From positions 13,181,971 to 13,245,970 of the forward strand of contig NC_039513.1 of the NCBI RefSeq assembly GCF_003672135.1: 64,000 bases of DNA, given 5' to 3'. The translations under genes were made by a program, and so were the position numbers. How positions within the stretch are numbered: position 1 is the first letter of the stretch; the number at the start of each line of letters is the position of its first letter. The notes beneath the pieces are model-generated. The model had not been told where the DNA came from. It did no database searches and saw only the letters and a list, made by a program, of their open reading frames with translations. The DNA comes from Ooceraea biroi (taxonomy: Eukaryota > Arthropoda > Insecta > Hymenoptera > Formicidae). Below are positions 33,501 to 46,260 of this stretch, in pieces.

Positions 33501-34390
33501 CGTGCGTGCTCTCGAAATAAGTCTCATGCTCCTACAAGAGAGAAAGAGAGAGAGAAAGAGAAGCGCGGAAATACAGAAGGGAGGGAAAGAGGAAGCCCCC
33601 TCGCGGCCGCGCGGGTTTGACGTTGAGGAAACCGCTCGGGGAATAAGAAGCCCGCCGCTGCAGTCGGCGTGGTGCATCGCAAAGCGAAGCCGAGGGATAG
33701 CTTGAGAAAGAGTGACGACCGGCGAGAGAGAAAGCGAGAGAGAGACAGAACAGAGAGAGAGCGAAAGAGAGAGAGAGAGAGAGAGGAAGAAGGGGGAAAA
33801 GCGCACCGGGACGCTCCTCGGCTGTTCTCCCGCCCGCCGCCATCTCTCTCGCTGGATGTTTGTTCATTTTTTTCCACTCCGCGCTTGTGTGTGCCCTCCG
33901 CCCTGCCGCGCTTCTCCCTCTCTCTCACTCTCGCTCTCTGCCTCCCTACCGCCCGTCACGACCGTGGTGCGCGCCCTCTCTCTACCCCCCCTTTTCCTCC
34001 CCCTGTACCCGCCAACCCTCCCGCCCTCCCGCTCCTTCCTTGGGCCGGAGTAAGGACGGGCATTGACCTCCACGCGGTGTATGGAGCGCTGCACCGAAAT
34101 ACATCGTTGTTGCTCGCACACGCGTCTCTCTTCCTTCCTCTCTCTTTCATTCTCTCTCTCTCTCTCTTTCGTTCTCTCTGTTTTGCCTCTCCTCTCATTC
34201 TCTCTCTTTCTCTCTGCATTTCCCTCTGGTCGGTTCTCCCTACGCAGGTCTGCGTCTCGCTCCCTCCGCGCCTCGGGGGCGCGTGGAAAAACCGTACGAA
34301 GGGCGTAAACGCGCCGAAAAGGGGCCTCGTAATAGCGCGGCCGAAAAGAATCAGAACGCCTGCAATCCTCTGTCATCTCCACTAAGATCG
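33501..34390. promoter_or_regulatory. Purine-to-pyrimidine switch island 1
   Basis: The plus strand is purine-rich (GA runs at 33538-33560 and 33720-33795), then pyrimidine-rich (33895-33990, 34125-34235, with TC runs). The two halves are roughly complementary in kind and centred near 33830. The long frames on both strands are repeat translation (S/L or R/E). Promoter-like by composition only. Confidence 0.3.
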
Positions 34391-35480
34391 TCCGAATGGT
34401 GTCGTGTGCGGCAGTGATTTCCTAATCAACAACAAATGTCTGGTCGATCCTCGCGAAAGTGTCGAACCCACCTACTTCACCGCTTCCATTCGCTTTATGC
34501 ACCTAATTACCTTCCTTTTCTCTCTTCCGAAGTTCGAACGCGCTTAGTTTAATCTCGAGCGCGGAAAGAGCAGAAGAATGCAGTTTCAATGGATCAGATT
34601 ATTGCGTACTCCCTGCGGTGGGGCACCGTATCTTCATCTTTCACCGACGACGCCGACGACGACGAGGAGGAGATGCGCGCACGTCGTTACGATCGATTCG
34701 CCCGAAACAGGAAGCGAAAATTGCGGGCTCGAATCATCCATACACGCATCACGAACCCGCCAGCCACTGATTTGCGGTAATTACCAGATAAATTCACTCG
34801 TCAGTTCTGCGATACAAAGTAATCAGATACCGGCCATTACGGAGTTCGTTGAAATGCGGTCTTTGAATCTCGTTTGGGAAGTACGATCTTCGAGCGTATA
34901 ACGGTGTAACGTAAAACCAGTTCGCGTTACTAATTCTTAACATTTTGACAAACTATTATATCGGCGATGTTCAAGAGCTTCCTTCATTCATGCGCAATAT
35001 TTACGTACGTGCGACAAATAAGCAATTACGTAAAGAATAAAGTTAGCCGTAACACAAGCGCTGTAACTCCCAAGGAGTACGAGCGGCAAGCACGTATGAC
35101 GTGGCAGTTAAAGTGTTAATGGGGTTTTAATGTCAGGTCATAGCTCGTCGCACGATATGGCCGTTACGTTGACGTCACTGTTCAAATGCCCGTACGAAAT
35201 CGGAGCTTGGAATTTTCACAATTGCTCACACACACCATGCGCACATGATTCCACCTCTCTCTCTCTCAGAGTACAATAAATCAGAGTACAATAAATCACG
35301 TGCAACGTGATATAATCATCGCAAACTTTTATGGCAAAACGCGATATCACTCAATCATCCGTGCCTGATCATCATGAAATCGATTGACAACGCCGTTTAT
35401 TCCCTTTTCGATTCTACGTGAGAATCTCGTTACCGTATCGTGAAATGACGCTCGTAGCGTCGACGACCTACGCCAACAGA
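34391..35480. other. No gene seen; small tandem duplication
   Basis: Moderately AT-rich. A direct tandem of the 15-mer AGAGTACAATAAATC lies at about 35268-35298. Confidence 0.4.
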
Positions 35481-36560
35481 GTCGCGCGCGGGGTGCAACG
35501 ACGACGACGGCGACGTCGACGAGATCTGTCCACGAGTCAGGAGCGAGATACACGAGAAAGAGAAAGAGAAAGAGGAGCTGCCGTTCGTTAAGCCTCGCGT
35601 ATTGGCGGCACGTAGCGCGAAATAAAAAATTCAGCCCGTTCGGCCGTCGTCCAGAGAGAGGCCCGTCGAAATTGCACCGCGAGACCGGCAACGCCAGCCG
35701 TAACGGACGCGGGGACCGCAAGGGATGACGGCGGGGAGAGGGTGTGAAAGCGAGAGAGAGAGAGAGATAACGAGAGAGGGAGAGCGCAGCGCGACACAAT
35801 CGCTGCATTATGGGCGCCGCGGCTGCCAAAAGGCTGGCCGGGTTCAACGACCTCCCGATGCACTCCGAAACTCCTTTCCTTCCGCTCCTTCGCCCTCCCT
35901 ATCCCTCCGCGTGCGGCCGCCGATCGATAAAGCCTGACCGTGAAAACGCGACGAATGTGCACGCGGGCGACGGCCAGTCGATTTTCAGGGGCCCCCTCCC
36001 TGACCCCACTCTCTCTCTCTCTCTTACTCTCTCGCAATCTCTCGTTCTCTCCTGCTCGCTCCCCTCGTTCCTGCGCCGGTTGAACCACGCACACCAGTGA
36101 TGATCCTCGTCCTGCGCATGGGTCCATCGATACCTCTCTGTCCTATCGCAGGATTCTCTCTCTTCCTCGTTCTCCTCTCTCTGCTGCCTTCGCGTTGCAT
36201 CACGCGCACGTGCGTTCTGGCTCTCTCTCTCTCTCTCTCTTTCCGGAAGCGAGAGAGCACCTCCGAGAGCGTCTCCGCTGCGCCTCGTGAATCTCCGGGG
36301 TCCCGAAGACGTAGAACGACGTCGGCGTCATCGTGCAACGACGTCGGTCACGGGGCACGTCAAAACGCCGTCACGTCGCAGACGAACGGGCAGCCCTCGG
36401 CCTTAGCCGCATGTGCAGATTATAAGGTCGCGGCGAGCGATTTCCGGGGAAAAAACGCGTGGACCGGCGCGAACGGGGGATGGGAACGAGGCAGATCAGA
36501 GAGAGACAGAGGGAGACGGAGGGAGCACAGGTCGAGGACCTGAATGATTATGAAGCGGGC
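35481..36560. promoter_or_regulatory. Purine-to-pyrimidine switch island 2
   Basis: GA-rich at 35545-35580 and 35745-35785, CT-rich at 36010-36060 and (CT)10 at 36221-36240. CpG-rich throughout. A frame starting MGAAAAKRLAGFN at 35810 is open into the CT repeats and is not supported. Confidence 0.3.
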
Positions 36561-37826
36561 GGGTGGTACGTTCTGATGGGCCGGTACACACGTTGCGCCA
36601 TCGGCGTACACATCGATAGCAGATGCAGCAAATACGAGTAAAGAATGTTATTAAATAACGCAGTCTCTTTTCTAGGCAAAACGCTGTCATATCTTCCCGA
36701 TAGAAAAATCACAGATAGAAGTTTGTTTTTGTAATCATCGATCACGCTGGCACGTGTGCTGAAAACGTACGCGAATTTAATGATAAAGGCTCGCAGCTGA
36801 TTAGCGGGCGACTAATGAGTCCCTTACTTATTTATCGCGCCGTTGTATCCGCATCAGCATCTAACAAAATATTCCTCGGAATGGCGCAAGGAAAATAAAG
36901 CTCGTAGCAATTTTGTAGGCGGTTGATATCCGCGCATTTTTTCTCGAAGGCGGCGCATCGTGCGCGTACCGATACGACACGATGGAGTCGCAGAGACAGC
37001 CACCGTGGAACTTATGCAAGATTACTTTGATCCACGTAATTGCATGCAAATTCGAGCGGCGCTCGCCGAAACTATTTCGAGATTGAGCAACGAATTACTT
37101 AATCGCCTGGGAGAACCGCATCAACGCGCGAATTACATCGTGCCGAGGGATAATTGGATCGCATGTTGGTTTCAGCGAAATGTGTCAGTCGGCTCGCGTA
37201 CGTACACACGACGTCGAGTTCGCGAGCTGCGTTTGATTATTTTCGGAGTAATAGCGGGGCGTTACGTAAGGCAAATGTTTTCGCGATGCTGCGCCCCAAG
37301 TGCAACGCCTCCGGGCGGCGCTTTATTGATCCTGATGATGCGTATGCAATGACTCAAAGTAGACGCACGTGCATTTCCGTCCGCGGTGATGAGGAGAAAG
37401 AGAAATAAAGAGAGAGAGAGAGAGAGAGAGAACGCGGAACCAGTGAAAATACTTGGCTCCCAGCAGAAAAGTACAGGAGGGTTTTGTGTGCGACAGGTGG
37501 CAGTGTGTTGCACTTGGAATTATGAATGAATGAGAACGCGAGAGAGATCGTACGGAACCTTTTGGTAATCGTGAGGGACTCGCTGGTGTATGGGAAATTA
37601 CACGTGCCCCGTTGTAATATTAAATAAAGAAATGTGACATCGCAGGAGATTAATAAAAACTTTATTCATTTTTTTCTCTGCATCGTTTTTCGCTGATTCT
37701 TCAGCTGTAATCACGACAGCTTTGATTTATTTTTCCTGTTATTGTTTGATATTAATTTATATCAGGAAACACGTTGCGGGAAATATATGTCTCTGTAATG
37801 TTGTGACGTTTACTTTGATTCTCTTC
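36561..37826. other. No gene seen; (AG)11 repeat at 37409-37431
   Basis: Mixed composition with one clean AG microsatellite. No supported coding sequence. Confidence 0.4.
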
Positions 37827-38036
37827 ATGGCCACGTTAACGGTTATGGCGAAGCAATTGCTAATCGAAGATCGTCATATCTTGTCGACTTTATGGGGGCT
37901 TAAAATAACGATCGTTTCTCACGATAACCGTTACTTTTATGATAAAATATGGCAGCACCGTATTTATTCCGCAGTCTCCCAGGCGCAAATACTTCAACTT
38001 CATGAATTCTACAAATCTATAAAAAATCGTAACTAG
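37827..38036 (+). CDS. Possible small open frame, 69 codons (unrecognised)
   Basis: ATG at 37827 to TAG at 38036, beginning MATLTVMAKQLLIEDRHILS and ending EFYKSIKNRN, with mixed, non-repetitive residue use in an AT-rich region. No domain, signal peptide or splice context was identified. The frame is also open upstream of the ATG. Chance is the leading alternative. Confidence 0.12.
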   Translation: MATLTVMAKQLLIEDRHILSTLWGLKITIVSHDNRYFYDKIWQHRIYSAVSQAQILQLHEFYKSIKNRN

Positions 38037-38369
38037 TTTTACTAAAAACAGCGACGACTTCAAATTCGTCAACTCGTCTTCTTTCATATTCTATGCTTCA
38101 CGCGTTTCTGATCCGAAACAAGCAAGACACGCAATACTTTCCTCCTCCTGGTGATAAAACCAGATTACCTCTCCTCTCACCCTCTTCTCCCGCCCTCGCT
38201 TTATCCTCACTCGCACCTTGCCCCTCGTTAGATCCGCACAAAACGCCAAACGATCGCCCGGTTGTGCAGATTGCTCTTGATGCACGGTGCTTGCCGCTTT
38301 AAGCCTCTCGAGGCGTAACGTGTGACGCGCGGAGGGAGAAAAGAGCCAAAGAGAGTAGCCTTCCACGGC

Positions 38370-38390
38370 GGGGGGGGGGGGGGGGGGGGG
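38370..38390 (+). repeat. Homopolymer G21
   Basis: Twenty-one consecutive G residues following GGC and preceding AGGAGAG. Can form a G-quadruplex; length is likely variable or uncertain in the assembly. Confidence 0.9.
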
Positions 38391-41300
38391 AGGAGAGAAA
38401 ACTTCTCACAAGCTCTCCGTTTGCCTGCATTTTCCTCGACACTCGCTGACAAACGAAAATAAGAACCGTCGGAGAGTCGACCGTTCAGCACCTTTCTGCT
38501 AAACCGTTCTCCCCGCTCTCCGACCACCCTCAAAAGCCATGGACCTCGTAAAACGACCAGCATTTACGTTGAGAACCAATTCTGTACGCAGATCGGTCAG
38601 GTTGAAGAAGCATGATGGAATGAGCAGGACAACGCGTCGTTGTCGTTGTCACGTGTACCCCACGGCATACAGGCACGTGGTAACATGCGTGCGGCACATC
38701 CCGGGCGCGCCGCGCTCAGCATCTTGTCTAGAATTCGTTAGGAATATTGCCTAGCGCCCGTCTGTCGGATCACCGTGTACTCTATGCGCCGTAGTCTAGG
38801 ATAGGTTTACTGGCGTGTGGGGTGGGCAGACGAGCAGGGGGCTGAGGAGAGGAGAGAGAGAGAGAGGGGGGCTGGAGGAGAGGAAAGGAGAGCGAAAGAG
38901 AAGGATAAGAGGAGGAGGAGGAGGGGGAGAGAGAGAGATTCAGCTCCATCTGTCGGAGGTGCATACACGGAGAGCTGTGTATTGACTCTTCGTGTATGCG
39001 CCCGCGTGCGCACGTGTGTATGTGTGTTTCACAGCGTAGACAGGTCGTTGACCCTACGGCGCGCAGCACTCTGCGCTACGCGTATTCCAAACTACACAAA
39101 ACACACGACGCTGACGCTTTACAGGCCGTTTCGGATTTAATCTGACGGGTCCGCGCGGGGTGCATGCGCAATCGGCGGTCCAGCGAAGAAACAGCGGCGA
39201 GCTGACTGCCCCTCCGCGAGGGAGAAGGCAGAGGGCGAGGGAGAAAAAAGGCATTTAAGACGCGGCAGCGACGATGACAACGACGTCGACGACGACGGGG
39301 CGAGAATGGGCGAGACGAAGAGAGCGGGGCGATCGATCGGTTACAAAGCGAGCGTAAGATAGCGGGATTGGCTCTCGAGAGGAAGGAGCGGTCCTTTCCG
39401 GCCGCTTCCGGCGCGACCTCGTGCCGCTGACTGTGCGCGACTTCTTTTGCCCCATGCGGGGGATATTACGTAATTCTTCCCCCCTGCTCCCTTGCGGCTG
39501 GTATCTCCATTCGGGATTGTGAGCTCGTTCTACCCTCGTAGGGTCCTGATGGCCGAGTATCGGTCGCTGGTCTCTTCTGCCGAGTAATCGACTCTATTGT
39601 CTAGTGCACGTTTGATGGATTAAGTTATAACAATATGTTGGAATAGATTATTCTTTCATTTGCTGCCTCTTATTCTGAAAACGATTGTGAGGAATATAGT
39701 CTTCTTTAAGATGAATAATGGGCCAAGAAGAATTCAAGCTTCTTTCGAAGTGCACTTCCACAATCGTATCCGATCATTGATTAGTTAACTTACGCAAATC
39801 TTCGCTCAATATTTTAATGTAATAATTAAGCGTCAGGCAATTTAACAATTTAATGTGATAGGAAGAAATTATCTCAATCGACGGGAGATTAATTTATCAA
39901 GAACGAGACTAATCTCACTGATTCCGGGACTTCGTGTATCGAGGATCGTAATTCGGCGGGCAAGCACGATAGCCAACGGGGCTAATTAATCACGACTGCA
40001 AAATCCCATGACGTAATGCAGTCTAAATCGAAATTCCATCGATGCCATTAGGTGGTGAAATACAGTCGCGGCCAGCGGAGAGATTGCGGTTGCGGTTTCT
40101 TACGCGGTTCCGTCCGGTCGAAGGATGCAAGTAACGTGTGCGGGGGTCGCCGATGTTCTGTAATCGCACCCCCGAGCACGTGACTTTCTCTCTGCGGTTC
40201 TCAACGTGCGGTTTCTGCGATGATGACGTCGGGTTGTCGACGGTGCAAGACGTAGAGCGGGGCTTGCGTTCTAATGAAGTTCAAAATCGCGTATGCGCGC
40301 GCACATGAACACGTTGTGCTCCTGTAATCCCACATCCACTCCCGTAATCCGCAATCCCACATTTGATTAAGCAACAGTCTTGAAACAGTATTCTCGCGAA
40401 TGTTCCGGTGCATTCGGCGGCCGCATCGAGATCCAAGTTTTCCTTTGCGTTACTCGCACTATCGAGCGAAATGTCTTTTAATAATAATCATTTTTAATAA
40501 ATCTTGACTCGGGGAAAACTAGTCCTTTCGACTTCGTCAGTGTTTGTCGTTAACGTATTGTCAATGACAGAGAGAAAGAGAGCAAGTTATGTAAAAGTGA
40601 AATTTTCATGTAAGCATCATGTTTATAAAAAATAAACGTTTGGAAGATATTCTCGTTCACGTAAACTATCAACCACAATTAATTGCTTTGTATTATGCGT
40701 ACAGAAATACGTACAATAAATATACCACAAGCTACAGCTGCTATCATTATTTAACCAGGGAAACAGGGTACGCTTTTATTAACAAAAGCTTTTTTCACCG
40801 AGCCCGTCGCTTTTACACCGCTCGAGAGCGAGATAAATTCCGAAACTGCGTCGCGCACGGTGAGAGACAGCGACGGGGGATGAATCCGTTTTACGATAAC
40901 GCGTCCCGGTGAAAACGTAGCAGCGCGCACACATCGCGGTTCGGCTCGTTAGCCCGTCGGAAGCAGGAAATTTCGACGAAGCCGCGGCTTTATCGTGCCC
41001 AAGTTAATAATAGACCGTTGTCGCCGATACAGTCGTAAGTTTCACGCGAGAAGAACACTGCACGGGATACGAGGGAGCTACCGGGACAGCTGTTCGGTGC
41101 ATACGCGATAGTGTATTGTGTGTGCAATGCGCGCACGGGCAAACACGTGGAAACGGATGCACGACGCGTATCGTAATCGTATCGTAGCGCGCTTGGAAAT
41201 TTATCATGCACGCTCATAGCGAGTGGGGGATGCGGATGTGGCGTCGTCGACATCTCATGTACGTTGCATTCGGCTTGTTCGGGGCGGCAAGCGCTTTTCT

Positions 41301-44300
41301 TTCCGCTTTCCTGAAATCGCGCCGCTCGAACTGGCGCGCGGACATTTGTTTTTGTTGCATAAAGTGGGATACGTTGTCGACCGGTGACGTGAGAATTTTC
41401 TTTAGATTATACGGTGAGAGACGCGATACTGGCGCGTACGTACGCACGACCGGCGAATACGTGTCAAAGGCCGGCCCTGACCGGTCGGGCACCGGTACCA
41501 CACATGTACGATGGCGTGCGGAGCGCCGTTGGCGTGCACGGCGCAGAAATTGACGGTTGAGAAAGTCAGGCTAAATCATATCCTGTCATAATTGCTCGTA
41601 GTTTAACCCAATTTCTGCGAGCGCGGCCCACGCGGCCACCTACCAGGCGCTTTTGTTACCCGGCTCGATTCGAGAACGGTCATGATTCGAGAAACGGTTT
41701 GATTGTTCGTGCGTTCGTTCATTAAACGCATCAGAGGCAACATTTATTGTGATATGCATTCAACGGAAGTGACGGTCGCGAATTCGCGACAATTAAATTT
41801 TCATGAAAGACAAAAAGAAGACGTGTTTCATCCCGGCGACTGTTCTGATCATTTAATATCGATTCAACGACAATAAATATGCTTCGCCGTAGATTTTCTG
41901 GACGTTCACGATCGAATCCGTAAGCTACGTTTTCTGCGAGCGGAGTAACGGTGCTTCTGAAGGGCAAGGGTTTCCTACTAAGCCCATCAAACCACCCCTT
42001 TTACGTCCTGGTTGCGTTCTTGCGAGCTCTCCTCGAACGCAGACAATCGAATGGCAGGACAAAAGCGCTGATTAAAAAAAAGAGAGAGAAGGGAGGGTTT
42101 AGTCCTTGGATGCAGTTGGTCGCAGGGTAGGTAGGTAGGTTGTTAGGTTGCCAGGCGACAAACCGTGCGTTGACCTACCCCATCGTTCGCCACGAGCGCA
42201 GCGTGTACATCAGCGCGTCGCACACGTTGTCATGGATACAGCGTAGCCCTGCTGCTGAGAAATGATCGTCTTCGAGATGCTGCGTCTTCCGTTATCGCGG
42301 CTATCCTTTCAGTATTACACCAATCTCCGTCACCACGTGGATAAACGAATGCGCCTCTGTTGTTGCAGTTGGCGGATGAAGCGCCGAGCGCGCGCAACTT
42401 CCACGTTTTATTCCATATGAATACTCAATTTTCACGCGCACATATTTTTTTCCTATTATTCTCATCGATATTTTTCAGAAAATTATTTCAGGAAACAAAT
42501 AATCATTCTCCCCAGTTAACACGAAAATCTATCGCAATTTTCCAATCATGATGTAGATGTAACTTTCCTCTCGTCCGAGATCCAATATCGGCTTCCGTCC
42601 GTTGGACCGCCCCGACCTTCGCATCTGCTGCACCGCGAATTTCCGGTTACGGGCGCCCCTGAGACGATCGCTGGCGCGCAACCGCTCTGTCGCAGCTTCC
42701 GCGGCCATTAACGCACCACGACCACCCCCGCGAGAGAGAAAGCGAGAGAGCGACCATGAGGATCGCAAAATTCGTCGCACATCATGCAGCGAGGGTGCAC
42801 GCGCTCGCGGCAGTTACCGATGATCTCGCGTGAGCCGAACTCAGCTCCTTCGTTAAAAATTATTTGGAGGCCCGCTTATATATAATATAATACGTATCAC
42901 TCCATCGCTGTCCCACCCACCACCCACGAGATTTTGTAGTCTTGTCGAGAGATGCACTCTCGTTTCCACCCCCGTCGCGCGGCCGTCCGATGCAGTGGCG
43001 CGGTATTACCCTGCTCGCTCTTTCTCTCTTTCCTGTGGCACCCTCTCCCATCCCGTCCCCCCCAATCCCGCCATCACTACTATTTCCCTCAGCCAGACAC
43101 GTGGATATAGCCCCGCGGTCGTATATCGTATAATGCAGCAGACTACCGGTCCGCCGGTCGTAAACCGGGTGCAACGGCATTCTGAGTACCGACAGCTCCG
43201 GCCGTCGATACTCTCTCTCTCTCTCTCTCTCTCTCTTCTTCTCTCTCGCTCTCCAGACGTTCCAGACTAGTTTGCGGGCGATGTCGATGATGGTTATCGA
43301 GACCGGATTATCCGCAGCGGCCCGACCGGCCCGGAAATTCTCAAAGAAAATTACCGGTCATGAACGCGGGCGATTGATTTAATCGCGAAGGGCCACCTCG
43401 GCGAGCCCTCCGGAAGATCGCATTCTGGAGAACGAAATTTCGTTTCGGCGAACGAGTTCGGCCGTTGATCGCGGCGTTGCTGTGAAAAAGCGCATGAATG
43501 GCGAGTGACCCTTATACATCGCACATCGATTCCTCGAAAGTGGAACGGCTACGTCCTTTCGTTAGACTGAACCGTCCTATATCCGTACGCGCAACGTTGT
43601 TGTCTTCTGAAGCGCGTTCTGAAGCACGCGCTTCATCGACTGCTCGTCAACCCTCTCGCGACGGTTTTTCTCCCTTGTGTCGTTCGATCGGAACATCGGT
43701 TTCAGCGTTTTCTCGCGAAAAGCGCGGATACAAGCTTGCGGATGACGACGATGCCATAAATCACGTTGCGCACAGCCGTGCGATGCTTTTATTATAACAG
43801 GGAGATGCACCACTGATTAATCCATGCGCTGCGAATTAATTAGCAGCAGGGTCGGTTTCTATTACAGCTCTGATGCGAGCTCTTCCGACTTGTTGCGTGC
43901 GGCGTACTGATGTGACGCCTGTCGATCCGCGAACGTGCACCCGGTCATCGTCCTTTTGGGGAGAGCATGGGAATGTTAAACGCGCAACATGAAAAGTTCT
44001 TTTTTTGTAATTTAATTCAAAGCGACATGTGTTCCATGAGTAGCACTCAGCCGGTCGCGCTTAAAATTTGATATTGATCCAAACCACCGTCCAAACCATT
44101 TATTATCTACCCGCGCGACCGATAGCACGTCACTTTTTATACCCGATAACGGAAATGCTCGACCGAGATGCATTTAGTTATATTTGTACAGCTGCACTTG
44201 CGGTCGAGGAGCAAGCTGCGTGCCGGTTTGTTTCGCTCGATATTTCGTCGGAAGGATATTTCTCCCGATGTCCGTGTTCTACATGTTCTACATGTCCTGT

Positions 44301-44757
44301 GTGTGAATGTGTGTACGTAGGTACGTTTACGTCGACATTAAAGGGGGTGCCACGATATGAATCGCGTCCCTATTTCGCTAACTCGTCATCTGAAGGATAG
44401 ATTTTGCGCAGGACAGGCTAAGGAAATTGAACAACGTGGTCTGCAAATTATATTTACAGCTTTCATGTAACTTATCATCGCCATTAATTTTATAGACAAC
44501 GTAGAGAAAAATTGTACTTGATGAAACACCAACAGTTTCTCAATTTTCTGTCATACTCGGAATTTGTATCGTATCCATCTCTTTTAGCGAAGCAGAAATA
44601 TTGGCTTATTGCATATCATGTTACATAACGGCACGATTGATACAGTCGATATTTCCGCTTCCAGCGGTTTGAAAACGTTTTGAAATAACTGCGCATCCGT
44701 CCTTTCATACCTCGCATTGTGATTACTGGTTTATTGGCTAACTTTTATCAAACTCAG
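38391..44757. other. No gene seen; several GC islands
   Basis: GA-rich and CpG-rich 38820-39460; AT-rich 39600-39900 and 40430-40760; CpG-rich 40800-41560; GGTA tetramer run near 42127-42142; CT microsatellite at 43211-43235. A 97-codon frame at 40619-40912 in AT-rich DNA has no domain. Read as intron/intergenic DNA upstream of the exon at 44758. Confidence 0.35.
43211..43235. repeat. (CT)n microsatellite
   Basis: Uninterrupted CT run of about 12 units with a related tail to 43252. Confidence 0.9.
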
Positions 44758-44858
44758 GTTCAAGAAGATCAACGACGCGCGGCATCATGTGGCGATAGGG
44801 GAAGAAAATGGGGCGAAATCAGACACGGGGGACAAACAGACATCCCGTAGTTTACGTG
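44758..44858 (+). CDS. Candidate internal coding exon, unrecognised protein
   Basis: 101 bp with good signals on both sides: branch-like CTAAC, then TTTTATCAAACTCAG at the acceptor, and CGTG|GTAAGA at the donor. One frame is open throughout: FKKINDARHHVAIGEENGAK continuing SDTGDKQTSRSLR, hydrophilic and non-repetitive, like a regulatory N-terminal segment. The other two frames contain stops (TAG). It needs two bases from the preceding exon and leaves one. If spliced straight to 1725, the split codon is ATG, giving a start at the junction; if spliced to 26239, it continues ...KCQVTE-FKKIND. The next exon was not found in the remaining 19 kb. I do not recognise the protein. Confidence 0.45.
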
Positions 44859-45400
44859 GTAAGAGCAGTTATATCTTCAGCGTCATGTAATAAGGGAAAG
44901 CACGAATCGCTGCTAGGCGAATCATAGACTCTGGGTCTCATTACGCGATATTGCGCCATTAACGGGAGAAATAATTAAGAACTTTATCTGATCAAAGTAA
45001 TGTTTCGAGAAAGCAGCTTACAGCGGTAGCAAACATGGTATATTCCAAAGACGCGTATTTAAAATAGAATACCAAATCAAATATTAAAAATAAAATTCGA
45101 GTACAAAAAGCATTCTACAATCAGGATAATTTGCAAATGTTTATACAAAAGCACGATGTTTATACGAGCTTGAGGTTTAAAGCGAGAGAAATGATAATGT
45201 GCATCAGAAAACGTGATTTTTTGAAAAAAGGGTATCTCGTTTATTGTCCATTTCCTTCCTCGCTGTGAATAAACCCCCTGCGCGGCAAGATACCCCGCGC
45301 GCGCTCGCGATCCTAATTAATTAACGTCCACCGCGTTCGCACGTACGATACAGCGCCCCCGTACGGCGTAGCGGTGGTCGGATGGGGCGGGTGAGTGTGT
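44859..45400. other. No gene seen
   Basis: AT-rich sequence after the donor at 44859, becoming GC-rich at 45280. Confidence 0.4.
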
Positions 45401-46260
45401 ACATGCACCCTCAGTTTTGAGGGTCACGTTCACAGGCGCGGCGCGCAGCATCCGGCCCCGTGACGCCGACAACGTCGATTCGGTAGTTGCGCGAGGTCCG
45501 GGCCGCGAGGGGCGCGAAACACGACTCGGGAGGGAAAGGGGTTAGAAGCAGGGAGATTTTACGGGGCGCAGGACGACCGAGAGAGAGAAAGAGAGAGGAA
45601 GGAAGGGAACGGAGGAGAGAAAGAGAACGAGGACTGATGCCGGAGGAGTAAGGGTTCGCTGCCAAGGGGAGAGGATGCCGGTGGTAACGGCAACGGTGGC
45701 AACGCCGGCGGGATGCAAGGGGGTGCAGATGCACAGCTGAGCCGAGTCGTCGGTCGATGCAACTGCACGCAAACCCCTCCAACGGTCGACGCTTGCATTC
45801 GCTTCCCCTCCGTCTCTTTCTCGCTCGTGCTACGTGCACTTCCCCTTTTCACCGTCGCTCCCGTTCTTTCCTCGCGCCCCTACCAATCTTCGAGTATCTC
45901 TCGCTTCCTCGCTCTCTCCGTCCTTGTCGGTCTCTCTATGCCGTTCCTCCTCCTTCTCCTCTTTCTCCTCCCTCCGTAACCCCGCCCGTCTTATTACCCC
46001 TCCATTCTCGCTGCACCCTCGGTCAATGACCTCCGCGCGAGGTAACGCACCGCAACGTCGACTACTCTCTTTCCCTCGATCCGTCCCGCTCGCTCGTTCT
46101 CCCACCTTGCGCCCCTCTCGTTCTCGCGTGCACCCTGCACCCGTTCCGCTCTCGTTCTCTCGCTCGTTCTCTCCTCCTCGGCGATGCAGTTTGTTTACAT
46201 CGGCGCGGGACTTTTAATCGCGATCGATTCGTCGTAGCCCCGACTCGGGCGCGAGCGCCC
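45401..46260. promoter_or_regulatory. Purine-to-pyrimidine switch island 3
   Basis: GA-rich 45575-45640 on the plus strand, then CT-rich 45790-46180. CpG-rich. Same layout as the islands at 33.5 and 35.5 kb. Frames are repeat translation. Confidence 0.3.

Noticed and set aside
40619..40912. 97-codon plus-strand frame with ATG in AT-rich DNA
   Set aside because: No domain, tyrosine/asparagine-rich, no splice or promoter context; kept only as a low-probability frame.
45403..45426. CACCCTCAG...TTTTGAGGGT, resembling the end of the 3157 family and sharing a 12-mer with the mariner repeat
   Set aside because: It is a short local palindrome (ACCCTC AGTTTT GAGGGT) in a GC island, with no second end nearby; similarity is too short.
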